Positions 10,660 through 18,444 of a stretch of 35,955 nucleotides of DNA are shown here, piece by piece; within the stretch, counting starts at the first letter, position 1, and each line of letters opens with the position of its first letter. A program made the position numbers and the translations under genes. The stretch is taken from positions 1 through 35,955 of the forward strand of contig JAGWRU010000094.1 of the NCBI GenBank assembly GCA_028869595.1. Reading direction: 5' to 3'. Below the pieces are notes generated by a model. It was not told where the DNA came from. It did no database searches and saw only the letters and a program-made list of their open reading frames with translations. The DNA is from Rhodospirillales bacterium. GTDB taxonomy: Bacteria; Pseudomonadota; Alphaproteobacteria; Acetobacterales; Acetobacteraceae.

Positions 10660-12078
10660 ATGTCACGCCTGCCGCTGCCCGTCTTTGCCCTGATCGGCCC
10701 CGGCGAACTGCCGGTCTGCACGCTTGCCCTGCTGGTTTTCGCCCTTGCCTTGCTCGCTGCCTGGGCGGGGCCGGTGGCATTGCTCGGTTTTCTCGGCCTG
10801 ATCCTGCTGGGCGGGCTCAGCCTGCTCGCCTGGCGCCATCTGGAGATCGCCTCCGCCGCCTGGCTGCTGCTGGCCGGCTGCACGCTGGAAATGACGCTCA
10901 GCGATCTGTTCGGACTGGGCTGGTATCAACCCGTGATCGCGGCGGTGAAGGGGATGGAGCTGGTGCTGATCGGCTTCGCCATTCTGCGCTACGGCCTGGC
11001 GCGCGACTGGGCCAATCCGGCGCTGGTTTTCGTCGCGATGTTCGCCGCCGGTCTGGCGCACGGCCTCTATCCCGGGCTGGGTATGGGCGAAAGCCTGCGC
11101 TCGCTGGTCGGCTCGGCGGCGCCGTACGGGTTCAGCTTCGCCCGGCTCTCACCGCGCTGGGCGGACGCGATCATCGCCATGACGCGGCGCATTCCGCTGC
11201 TCAGCGTGGCGGCCGGCGCGGTGCTGGATAGGGCCGGCATCCGTCCGATTTTCATGCAGGCCGACGGGGTGCGCCTGGCCGCGCTCGGCCATCCGGCCTT
11301 CCTGGCCGGGTTCTGCCTGGCCGCGCTCTATGCCTGCCTGATCGAGCTTTATCGCCATGGCCGGCGGCGCGACCTGGCGCTGCTGATCGCCAATGCGCTG
11401 ATCCTGGTGCTGACCGGGGCACGCGCGCCGCTCGCCTATGGCGGGGCGGTGGTGGTGCTGAGCCTGGCTTTCGTCTCGGCGCCGGCGATGAAGCGGTCCT
11501 GGCGATGGGCGCTGCTCCTGGGCGGGGCGGCGCTGCTGCCGGGGCTGATCCTGCTGGGCGGCGATCTGGAGCAGCTGCGCCTGTTCAACGTCCTGAGCAA
11601 CGCGGCGGTCGATCTCAGCGGCCGTCAGGATCTGTGGCCGGCCTTCGAGCGTGCGGCGGCCGCCAGCCCGTGGTTCGGTTGGGGGGTGGGGGCGGGCAAT
11701 GCGGTGATCCCGCCCGACAGCGCGCTGGCGCATGAAATCGGCACCTGGGCGGCCCATAATGAATATCTGCGCATGGCGGTCGAAGGCGGGCAGCTCGGCC
11801 GTGCCGCGCTGATCCTGTCCTTCTTCTTCTGGGTGCGCGGCCATACGCGCAGCCTGGCAACGCCGGAGCGCCGCATCATGCGGCTGGTTTTCCTGGCCTT
11901 CGCCGCGCATGCCGCGACCGACAACATCCTGATCTCCACCTCGGCCTGCGTGCTGTTCGCCTTCGCCTCGGCGGTGTTCGCGCGCGGCGCGGCCGAGGCC
12001 GCCGCGCGCGATGGTCGCCGTCTCAGGCCATCCAGGGCGGCACCGGCAGGTGCTTCTCGCGCAGGAAGTCGGGATTGA
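10660..12078 (+). CDS. O-antigen ligase / Wzy-like polytopic membrane protein
   Basis: The 472-aa product has about ten to twelve hydrophobic segments and belongs to the O-antigen ligase/polymerase type. The diagnostic part is the periplasmic loop with SGRQDLWPAFERAAAASPWFGWGVGAGN (about residues 319-346), followed by the HNEYLRMAVEGG motif, the conserved catalytic-loop pattern of WaaL, Wzy and related glycan ligases. Such proteins transfer undecaprenyl-linked glycans to lipid A core or to another glycan. No glycosyltransferase or export gene is nearby, so the substrate cannot be told. The last 56 bp overlap the 3' end of the convergent cysteine synthase gene; the C-terminal tail is Arg/Ala-rich and may be non-essential. 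Confidence 0.8.
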   Translation: MSRLPLPVFALIGPGELPVCTLALLVFALALLAAWAGPVALLGFLGLILLGGLSLLAWRHLEIASAAWLLLAGCTLEMTLSDLFGLGWYQPVIAAVKGMELVLIGFAILRYGLARDWANPALVFVAMFAAGLAHGLYPGLGMGESLRSLVGSAAPYGFSFARLSPRWADAIIAMTRRIPLLSVAAGAVLDRAGIRPIFMQADGVRLAALGHPAFLAGFCLAALYACLIELYRHGRRRDLALLIANALILVLTGARAPLAYGGAVVVLSLAFVSAPAMKRSWRWALLLGGAALLPGLILLGGDLEQLRLFNVLSNAAVDLSGRQDLWPAFERAAAASPWFGWGVGAGNAVIPPDSALAHEIGTWAAHNEYLRMAVEGGQLGRAALILSFFFWVRGHTRSLATPERRIMRLVFLAFAAHAATDNILISTSACVLFAFASAVFARGAAEAAARDGRRLRPSRAAPAGASRAGSRD

Positions 12079-13042
12079 ATAATTTCGACTGATAGCGCGC
12101 GCCGCCATCGCACAGGATGGTCACGATGGTATGGCCCGGTCCCATGGCGCGGGCGACGCGGATCGCCGCGGCGACATTGATGCCCGAGGAACTGCCGATC
12201 GACAGACCTTCATGGATCAGCAGGTCGAAGATCTGCTCCAGCGCCTCGGCATCGGGAATGCGTTCGGCATCGTCGATCGGCGCGCCCTCCAGATTGGCCG
12301 GCACGCGCGACTGGCCGATCCCCTCGGTGATCGAGCTGCCGCTGATGCTGAGATCATTGTTCTTCACCCAGCCGTACAGCCCGCTGCCTTCCGGATCGGC
12401 CAGCACGATGCGGATTGCCGGGTTGCGTTCCTTCAGCGCCAGCGCGACGCCGGCCAGCGTGCCGCCCGAACCGCAGGCGCAGGTGAAGGCGTCGAGATGC
12501 CCGCCGGTCTGTTCCCAGATTTCCGGCCCCGTGGTGGCGCGATGGCCCTCGCGATTGGCCAGATTGTCGAACTGATTGGCCCAGATCGTGTTGCCCTGGC
12601 TCGCCGCCAGCTCCTCGGCCAGACGGCGGGAGACATGCACGTAATTGCCCGGATCGCGATAGGGCTTGGCCGGCACCAGCCGCAGATCGGCACCGATCAT
12701 GCGCAGGAAGTCGATCTTCTCCTTGCTCTGCGTCTCCGGCATGACGATCACGCTGCGATAGCCGCGGGCATTGCCGACCAGCGTCAGACCGATACCGGTA
12801 TTGCCGGCCGTGCCTTCCACCACCGTGCCGCCGGGCTTCAGCGCGCCCGATTGCTCGGCATCGGTGATGATGGCCAGCCCGGCGCGGTCCTTGACCGAAC
12901 CGCCCGGGTTCATGAACTCCGCCTTGCCCAGGATGGTGCAGCCGGTTGCCGCCGAGGCCCGGCGCAGGCGCACCAGCGGTGTCTTGCCAATCGCGCCAGC
13001 GAGGTCTTCGGCCCGGCTGTGACTATGGTATGAAGCACTCAT
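12023..13042 (-). CDS. cysK: Cysteine synthase (O-acetylserine sulfhydrylase) family, PLP-dependent
   Basis: This fold-type II PLP enzyme most likely makes cysteine from O-acetylserine and sulfide. With the ATG at 13042 it is 339 aa. Lys51 in NPGGSVKDRA is the Schiff-base lysine. GTAGNTGIGL is the substrate loop, CGSGGTLAG the phosphate-binding glycine loop, and SIGSSSGINVA the ring-nitrogen site. Alternative starts at 13054 (ATG) and 13066 (TTG) exist and none has a strong ribosome site. It lacks the C-terminal CBS pair of cystathionine beta-synthase, and the divergent rhodanese is another sulfur gene. The exact sulfur donor, or a cystathionine-type role, cannot be settled from sequence. Confidence 0.88.
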   Translation of the reverse strand: MSASYHSHSRAEDLAGAIGKTPLVRLRRASAATGCTILGKAEFMNPGGSVKDRAGLAIITDAEQSGALKPGGTVVEGTAGNTGIGLTLVGNARGYRSVIVMPETQSKEKIDFLRMIGADLRLVPAKPYRDPGNYVHVSRRLAEELAASQGNTIWANQFDNLANREGHRATTGPEIWEQTGGHLDAFTCACGSGGTLAGVALALKERNPAIRIVLADPEGSGLYGWVKNNDLSISGSSITEGIGQSRVPANLEGAPIDDAERIPDAEALEQIFDLLIHEGLSIGSSSGINVAAAIRVARAMGPGHTIVTILCDGGARYQSKLFNPDFLREKHLPVPPWMA

Positions 13043-13077
13043 TGCGTAATGCATCCCAGGGTTCAAGGAGGACCGTG

Positions 13078-13488
13078 ATGGTCGAAGATGTCGCGCCTAA
13101 TCTGGTATGGGAAGCCCTCAAGACCAATCCCCAGGCGGTCCTGGTCGATGTCCGTACCGACGCGGAGTGGAATTTCGTCGGTATTCCCGACCTTTCCGAG
13201 GCCGGCAAGCAGGCCGTGCTGATCCCCTGGCAGCTTTATCCCACGATGCAGAAGAATGCCCGCTTCCTCGACGCGCTGGCCGAAGCCGGCGTGACCCAGG
13301 CGGATGCGGTCTATTTCCTGTGCCGCAGCGGCGCGCGCAGCATGGCGGCGGCCCAGGCGGCCCAGGCGATCGGCTATGCCCAGGTCTTCAACATCCTCGA
13401 CGGGTTCGAAGGCCCGCCGGATCCGCACGGCCATCGCGGCCAGGTGGCGGGCTGGAAGGCTTCCGGCCTGCCCTGGGCGCAGAAATAA
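13078..13488 (+). CDS. Rhodanese-like sulfurtransferase
   Basis: This is a single-domain rhodanese of 136 aa. The active-site loop is LCRSGARS with Cys82, which would carry the persulfide, and the N-terminal VLVDVRTDAEW block is the family signature. The end, HRGQVAGWKASGLPW, is typical of small cytosolic rhodaneses. The ATG at 13078 follows a perfect AAGGAGG at 13065-13071. It is divergent from the cysteine synthase with only about 35 bp between starts, and its stop is 3 bp from the convergent DUF2272 stop. A role in handling sulfane sulfur near cysteine synthesis is inferred. Confidence 0.93.
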   Translation: MVEDVAPNLVWEALKTNPQAVLVDVRTDAEWNFVGIPDLSEAGKQAVLIPWQLYPTMQKNARFLDALAEAGVTQADAVYFLCRSGARSMAAAQAAQAIGYAQVFNILDGFEGPPDPHGHRGQVAGWKASGLPWAQK

Positions 13489-13491
13489 CCG

Positions 13492-14331
13492 CTATTCGTT
13501 CGGATAGAGCACCCGCAGCACCGCCAGCCATCGGGTGCGCGGATCGAGCGATCGGCCGGCCGGGCTATCCAGCATGCCCAGCCGGTCGACCGGCGCATGG
13601 GTCAGGCTGACCGCATCGCCGACATTGCCGCCGATTACCTCGACCGTGCCCGGCTGGGGCGGCGCCGGCGGGGCGGGATCGTCGGCCGCGGCCACGACGA
13701 TGCCGCAATGGGCAGGAAAATGTCCCGCCGGCAGATCGGCGAAGCGCAGCCCGGCGGCCTGATCGCGCCCGTTGCAGACCAGATCGCCGGGGCGTGGCGC
13801 ATAGGTCGCCGGGTTCATCGCGACGATATCCCAGCCATGCGCGGTGCCGGCGGCCATCCTGGCGGCAAGATCGATGTAGTGCGCGTGATCGGCGGCATAG
13901 GGAAATCCTGCCCCGGCGCCGGCAATGCGCATCACATAAGAGATAAAGGCGGCCGACCAGGCATAATCCCCGTCACGCGAGGCGGGGAAGACATGCCCTG
14001 CCGCATCGTGCTTGCCGGTCAGCGCATTATCGGGATCGCCGGCATTCAGACCCAGCCACCAATATTCGCCGACGCGCTGCCACAGCCCTTGGGCGCGCTC
14101 GGGCTTCTGCGCCGGTTGCGGCGCGGTGATGGCGCCATCATCGACCGGCTCGCCGAACACCCGCCATTCGCGCAGGGCGATGGCGATCACCGCCTGGCGG
14201 GAAAACGCCTGATAGGGCACCCGCGCGAAAGGCGGCACATGCGCATCGGGTGCGGTGCAGCCGGCCAGCAGCGCGGCCAGCAGCAGCATCGCCGCGCCGA
14301 TGCCGTGATGGCCGGCTTTCGCCTCAGCCAT
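13492..14331 (-). CDS. DUF2272 lipoprotein with CHAP/NlpC-like features
   Basis: The 279-aa protein has a lipoprotein signal peptide (hydrophobic stretch then LLAGC, lipid-modified Cys25), so it should be anchored in the cell envelope. The rest matches the DUF2272 family as I recognise it. The order of motifs resembles papain-fold CHAP/NlpC enzymes: WSAAFISYVM at 125-134 where such enzymes have a catalytic Cys, PRPGDLVC at about 179-186, AHCGIVV with His208, and VEVIGGNVGDAVSL at 230-243. The expected Cys is Ser126. Cell-wall action is therefore only a possibility. It overlaps mtnA by 8 bp, and a second start at residue 15 is possible. Confidence 0.8.
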   Translation of the reverse strand: MAEAKAGHHGIGAAMLLLAALLAGCTAPDAHVPPFARVPYQAFSRQAVIAIALREWRVFGEPVDDGAITAPQPAQKPERAQGLWQRVGEYWWLGLNAGDPDNALTGKHDAAGHVFPASRDGDYAWSAAFISYVMRIAGAGAGFPYAADHAHYIDLAARMAAGTAHGWDIVAMNPATYAPRPGDLVCNGRDQAAGLRFADLPAGHFPAHCGIVVAAADDPAPPAPPQPGTVEVIGGNVGDAVSLTHAPVDRLGMLDSPAGRSLDPRTRWLAVLRVLYPNE

Positions 14332-15418
14332 GTTCGGGGAATAGCGATGCCAGCCCCGCCGCGCTCGCCGCGCAGCAGCCGCGCTCGGTGATCAGCCCGG
14401 TGACCAGGCGCGCCGGAGTCACGTCGAAAGCCGGGTTCGCGGCAGGACTGTCCGACGGCACGATGCGCAGCGTGGCGATGCTGCCATCCAGCGCCCTTCC
14501 GGTGATGGTGGTAAGTTCGGTTGCCGCGCGTTCCTCGATCGGGATATCGCCCAGCCCGTCAGCGATGCTCCAGTCGATGGTCGAGGAAGGCAGGCCGACC
14601 CAGAAGGGCACGCCATTGTCGCGCGCCGCCAGCGCCTTCAGATAGGTGCCGATCTTGTTCGCGACATCGCCGTTGCGGCTCACCCGGTCGGTGCCGACGA
14701 TCACCATGTCGACCTCGCCATGCTGCATCAGATGGCCGCCGGCATTATCGGCGATTACGGTATGGGGCACGCCATGGCGGGCCAGTTCCCAGGCCGTCAG
14801 CAGCGCGCCCTGATTGCGCGGGCGGGTTTCATCGACCCAGACATGCAGCGCGATGCCGGCATCATGCGCAGCATAGATCGGCGCCAGGGCGGTGCCCCAA
14901 TCGACGGTGGCGAGCCAGCCCGCATTGCAATGGGTCAGCAGATTGACCGGCTGGCCCGGCTTGCGCGCGACGATCTCGGCGATCAGCGCCATGCCGTGCC
15001 GGCCGATGGCGGCGCATTGGGCGACATCCTCCTCGGCGATGGCGCCGGCCTCGGCATAGGCCGCGCCGGCGCGCGCGCCCGTCGGCAGCGGACGCAGCCG
15101 GGCCAGCATGCGATCCAGCGCCCAGCGCAGATTGATCGCGGTCGGGCGGGTCGCCGCCAGCATCGCCGCCGCCGCCTCGACCGCGGCGATCGCCGGGTCC
15201 CGGCGCACCGCCAGCGCCAGCCCGTAGGCGGCCACCGCACCGATCAGCGGCGCGCCGCGCACCTGCATGGCGCGGATGGCATGCGCGGCGGCCTCGACCT
15301 CGGTCAGGCGCAGAATATCGAAGGACCAGGGCAGCCTGGTCTGATCCAGGATGCGCACCGACCAGCCATCCTGCTCATCCACCCAGACGCTGCGAAACAG
15401 CGTGCCGTCGATCTTCAT
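14324..15418 (-). CDS. mtnA: S-methyl-5-thioribose-1-phosphate isomerase MtnA
   Basis: MtnA converts 5-methylthioribose-1-phosphate to the ribulose form in methionine salvage. The 364-aa product is of usual length. The catalytic cysteine is in LLTHCNAGWLAT and the catalytic aspartate in VGTDRVSRNGDVANKIGTY. VRGAPLIGAVAAYG and RPTAINLRWALDRM are further eIF2B-like family blocks, and the MtnA-specific Cys/Asp pair rules out a plain eIF2B subunit. The ribosome site before the ATG is weak. Other salvage genes are not in the window, so the rest of the pathway must lie elsewhere, or the enzyme serves a shunt. Confidence 0.96.
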   Translation of the reverse strand: MKIDGTLFRSVWVDEQDGWSVRILDQTRLPWSFDILRLTEVEAAAHAIRAMQVRGAPLIGAVAAYGLALAVRRDPAIAAVEAAAAMLAATRPTAINLRWALDRMLARLRPLPTGARAGAAYAEAGAIAEEDVAQCAAIGRHGMALIAEIVARKPGQPVNLLTHCNAGWLATVDWGTALAPIYAAHDAGIALHVWVDETRPRNQGALLTAWELARHGVPHTVIADNAGGHLMQHGEVDMVIVGTDRVSRNGDVANKIGTYLKALAARDNGVPFWVGLPSSTIDWSIADGLGDIPIEERAATELTTITGRALDGSIATLRIVPSDSPAANPAFDVTPARLVTGLITERGCCAASAAGLASLFPEHG

Positions 15419-15458
15419 CCGCGCGTGATCCCGTATTGTTCCCGTCGGCCGGCGCGCC

Positions 15459-15950
15459 TCAGCCGCGCTGGTGCAGCACCGTGACCAGGGTGAATAGCCG
15501 GCGTGCGGTATCGAAATCGAGTGTGATCTTGCCGTCCAGCCGCGCCGATAGCAGCGTCGCCCCTTCGTTGTGCAGGCCGCGCCTTCCCATGTCGATGGCC
15601 TGGATGCGCGCCTCCCGCCCCTCGGCGATGGCCAGGGTGTAGCTTTCCACCAGCAGTTGGTAATCCTTGATCAGCCTACGGAACGGCCCCAGCGCCAGGG
15701 CGACGGCGGCGAGCGGTGCTTCCGCCGCGTCGCGGATATCGAAGACCAGACGCCCGTCGAGCACCGAAAGATGCAGCACGAACGGGCCGCGCCCGGCGGC
15801 TTGCGGGGCCAGCGGAGCGAAGCAGTTTTCCGCCGTCAGATCGGCGATGGCCTGGCTGCGATCGGCTTCCAGCGCGGGAGATAGCCGCGACAGCGGCTCT
15901 CCGGTCAGGACGATCCGCGCCAGGCGCTCGGCGGACGCCGTGCCACTCAT
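15459..15950 (-). CDS. UPF0262 family protein
   Basis: This 163-aa protein belongs to UPF0262, a family I know only from Alphaproteobacteria and which has no assigned function. The recognisable core is LGPFRRLIKDYQLLVESY, then IQAIDMGRRGLHNEGATLL, then LDGKITLDFDTARRLFTLVTVLH; these blocks are very strongly conserved in the family. It has no signal peptide or membrane segment. The ATG overlaps the DUF983 stop as ATGA, a coupling that suggests joint expression of the two. It is the best single taxonomic marker in the window. Confidence 0.95.
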   Translation of the reverse strand: MSGTASAERLARIVLTGEPLSRLSPALEADRSQAIADLTAENCFAPLAPQAAGRGPFVLHLSVLDGRLVFDIRDAAEAPLAAVALALGPFRRLIKDYQLLVESYTLAIAEGREARIQAIDMGRRGLHNEGATLLSARLDGKITLDFDTARRLFTLVTVLHQRG

Positions 15951-16453
15951 CGTTCGGGCAGGTCGCGCAGCAGATCGAGCTTGAGCATCAGCCCGACCGT
16001 GCCGCCCTTGACCGGACGCAGCAGCGCCAGCGTCAGGAACAGGGAAAGCGGCAGGAAGATCGCGCTCATGGTCAGGGTGGAGGGGTTCTGCAGACGCTGC
16101 GCCAGCACCATCAGCGGGATGACGATATGACCGACCAGCAGGATGGTGAAATAGGGCGGCGCGTCATCGGCACGCGCCAGACCCAGCGGCGCGCCGCATT
16201 GGCCGCATTCGGCCGCGACCCGCAGATAGCCGTTGAAAAGATGGGTCTTGCCGCAGGCCGGGCAGCGCCCCATCAGACCGCGGGCGATGGCGGTGGGCAT
16301 TGGCGGCACCGGCCAGGGCGGCGGCAGGATGCTGCGATCCGGCTCCCAATAGACCGGCTCCGGCGCAGCGCGGATGCTGGTCGAGGGGGGGCTGGCCACG
16401 GAGGCGGCGGTCAAGGGAGCGCCGGCCAAGGGAGCGCGGGTGGCGGGTTCCAT
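15947..16453 (-). CDS. DUF983 membrane protein with zinc-ribbon motif
   Basis: The 168-aa protein matches DUF983. It has an N-terminal Pro/Ala-rich part, a zinc-ribbon pair GRCPACGKTHLFNGYL...CGQCG, and two hydrophobic segments (PPYFTILLVGHIVIPLMVL and AIFLPLSLFLTLALL). The likely layout is two inner-membrane helices with a cytoplasmic metal-binding head. I chose the ATG at 16453; the in-frame extension to 16672 has no ribosome site and covers the divergent control region. Function is unknown, and coupling to UPF0262 is the main context. An involvement in cytochrome oxidase regions in other bacteria is only a recollection. Confidence 0.88.
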   Translation of the reverse strand: MEPATRAPLAGAPLTAASVASPPSTSIRAAPEPVYWEPDRSILPPPWPVPPMPTAIARGLMGRCPACGKTHLFNGYLRVAAECGQCGAPLGLARADDAPPYFTILLVGHIVIPLMVLAQRLQNPSTLTMSAIFLPLSLFLTLALLRPVKGGTVGLMLKLDLLRDLPER

Positions 16454-16616
16454 CGCATTGTCTCCGAAGCAGCGCCGGAAGGGACCGGGCTTGCGTGCGA
16501 GCCGCACCATTATGCTGTGCCGATGCTGCTTTGCACAGGTAATCGGCGCGGCGCAGAGTGGCAGTCCGATCCGCATGCCATGATCGCAGCGGAGCCATGT
16601 TGCCAGGGGGAATGTC

Positions 16617-17255
16617 TTGCGGCGTGTTCTGATCATCAATCCCAATGCCTCGGTGCCGTGTTCGCAGGGCATCGCCGCCGCTATCGCCCCGTTTCAGGGG
16701 GGGGCCGGGATCCACGCCGAGGTGGTGGGCAGTCCCGAGGGGCCGCCTGCCATCCTGTCCTGGCAGGATTGGCACGCCGCCGTCGGTCCGATGCTGGCCA
16801 TCGTCGCGCGCGAAGCGGCCGATGCCTATGTCATTGCCTGTGCCTCCGACCCGGGGATCGAGGCGGTGCGCGCGGCGACCGCCGCCCCGGTGCTGGGCAT
16901 CTTCCGCGCCGCCATCGCCGCGGCCATGGTGCGCGGCGAGCGTTTCGGGGTGATCGCCATCGTCTCCGCCTCGCGCGCGCGCCATCTCGCGGCATTGCGC
17001 GCCATGGGGGTGGAGCATCGGCTGGCCGAGGAGGTCGCGCTCGATGTCAGCATGGACATGCTGCTCGACCCGATCGCCGCGCGGGCACGGCTGATCGAGG
17101 CGGCCAGGCGCTGCGCCGATGCGGGCGCGGGCAGTGTCGTGCTGGGCTGCACCGGCATGGCCCATCACCGCGCCGCGGTCGAGGATGCGGCAGGGATCGC
17201 GGTGATCGATCCCTGCCAGGCCGGCATGGTGCAGGCGCTACTCGCGCTCGCCTGA
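16617..17255 (+). CDS. Hydantoin/Asp-Glu racemase family protein
   Basis: This 212-aa cofactor-independent racemase has the two conserved catalytic cysteines, Cys75 in VIACASDPG and Cys178 in VLGCTGMA, arranged as in hydantoin racemase (HyuE) and aspartate/glutamate racemases. The opening RRVLIINPNAS is typical. The start is a TTG at 16617 with an AGGGGG ribosome site 7 nt upstream; the nearby ATG at 16612 is out of frame and stops at once. The convergent N-carbamoyl-D-amino-acid hydrolase, overlapping by 18 bp, makes a hydantoin or N-carbamoyl amino acid substrate more likely than free Asp/Glu. Confidence 0.87.
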   Translation: MRRVLIINPNASVPCSQGIAAAIAPFQGGAGIHAEVVGSPEGPPAILSWQDWHAAVGPMLAIVAREAADAYVIACASDPGIEAVRAATAAPVLGIFRAAIAAAMVRGERFGVIAIVSASRARHLAALRAMGVEHRLAEEVALDVSMDMLLDPIAARARLIEAARRCADAGAGSVVLGCTGMAHHRAAVEDAAGIAVIDPCQAGMVQALLALA

Positions 17256-18233
17256 CCAGGTTTCCGGCGCCACCGCGCCGACCTGATCGACGATGCGGCG
17301 ATAGGCTTCTGGGCGGCGATGGCGGTCGAAGGCGAAGATCGTGGTGCGCCCCAGCGTGCAGAGATCGAGGTCGCAATCCGCCGTCACCAGCTCATCGTCC
17401 CAGGTGCTGGCGGCGGCGATGATCTCGCCTTGCGGATTGACGATGATCGAGTTGCCGAACAGCTCGCAGCCATCCTCGGTGCCTGCTTTGGCGGTGGCGA
17501 CAGCGAAGCAGGCATTCTGATAGCACCCGGCCTGGATCGACAAATGGGAGTGGAAGACGCGCAGATGATGCGCTTCGAACCCTTTGGCGTCCTGGTTGAT
17601 GCTGGGGGTGTTATAGCCCAGCGCCACCAGCTCCACGCTTTGCAGGCCGAGCACCCGCCAGGCTTCCGGCCAGCGTCGGTCGTTGCAGATCATCATCCCC
17701 ATATTCAGCCCGTCCAGCCCGCCCATCGGCGCGCGGATCACCGGAAAGCCGAGATTGCCGACCTCGAAATAGCGCTTCTCCAGATGCTGGACTTTGCGGG
17801 CGGGGTCGTATTCGGCGTGGCCGGGCAGATGGATTTTACGGTATTTCAAAAGGATATCGCCGCTCGGGCCGACCAGGATGGCGGTGTTGAAATACCGGGT
17901 GCGCACCACTCCGGTCTCGTCCGCCTCCTGCACGCGCTCGGCGTAGCCGAGATGAAAGCCGATCCCGTACCGTTTGGCGGCGGCAAAGAGCGGCGCGGTT
18001 TCATTCGACGGCATCGCGGTTTCGAACCAGCGATCGGCCTCGGCGCGGTCTTCATGGTAATGGCGCGGGAAGAAGGTGGTCAGCGCGAGTTCGGGAAAGA
18101 CCACCAGCTCCACCCCGCGCCGATGAGCGCGTTCCAGCAATGCCACCATGCGCGCGACCGCCACGCCGCGCGGCTCGGCACGCTGGATCGGCCCGAGCTG
18201 GGCGGCGGCGACGGTCAGAATGCGAGCGGCCAT
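17238..18233 (-). CDS. N-carbamoyl-D-amino-acid hydrolase (nitrilase superfamily)
   Basis: This enzyme hydrolyses N-carbamoyl-D-amino acids to D-amino acid, CO2 and ammonia. The 331-aa product closely follows the Agrobacterium D-carbamoylase along its length. The catalytic triad is Glu48 (VVFPELALTTFFP), Lys133 (KYRKIHLPGH) and Cys183 (MMICNDRRWPEAW). HLEKRYFEVGNLGFPV and SIQAGCYQNACFAVA are also family-specific. The ATG at 18233 was chosen because the family starts there; a long upstream extension to 18452 is not supported. The adjacent racemase suggests D/L-carbamoyl amino acid use. No hydantoinase is in the window. Confidence 0.94.
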   Translation of the reverse strand: MAARILTVAAAQLGPIQRAEPRGVAVARMVALLERAHRRGVELVVFPELALTTFFPRHYHEDRAEADRWFETAMPSNETAPLFAAAKRYGIGFHLGYAERVQEADETGVVRTRYFNTAILVGPSGDILLKYRKIHLPGHAEYDPARKVQHLEKRYFEVGNLGFPVIRAPMGGLDGLNMGMMICNDRRWPEAWRVLGLQSVELVALGYNTPSINQDAKGFEAHHLRVFHSHLSIQAGCYQNACFAVATAKAGTEDGCELFGNSIIVNPQGEIIAAASTWDDELVTADCDLDLCTLGRTTIFAFDRHRRPEAYRRIVDQVGAVAPETWSGERE

Positions 18234-18305
18234 GCAGGGTGGTCCTTGCCGATAAACGGGGAAAGAACGCAGTTCAGAGCTTCGGCTTTGCCGCGTCAAC
18301 CGGGT

Positions 18306-18373
18306 TTTGCCGGGATCGCGCAAATCGCCCCCCGACCCGCCCGCTTGCCGGGATCGGGCAGGGACTTTACGAA
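18306..18373 (+). promoter_or_regulatory. Candidate prpDC control region: direct repeats and weak -35/-10
   Basis: The 12-mer TTGCCGGGATCG occurs at 18307-18318 and again at 18345-18356, 38 bp apart. The first copy extends into a TTTGC-N9-GCAAA inverted repeat (18306-18324). The second copy could supply a -35 box (TTGCCG, 18345-18350), with TACGAA 17 nt downstream at 18368-18373. I infer a regulator-binding pair upstream of prpD. It could also concern the divergent carbamoylase gene. Confidence 0.3.
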
Positions 18374-18444
18374 GGATGGCAGGAAAATCGGCGGCGCAGC
18401 TTCGTGCCGTCATCGGGATCGCCATCGGGCGAGCGGAGGAAACC

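Noticed and set aside
16515-16538. CTGTGC...GCACAG inverted repeat in the gap between DUF983 and the racemase
   Set aside because: Arms of 6 bp with a 12-nt spacer are expected by chance in such DNA and no promoter boxes line up with it.
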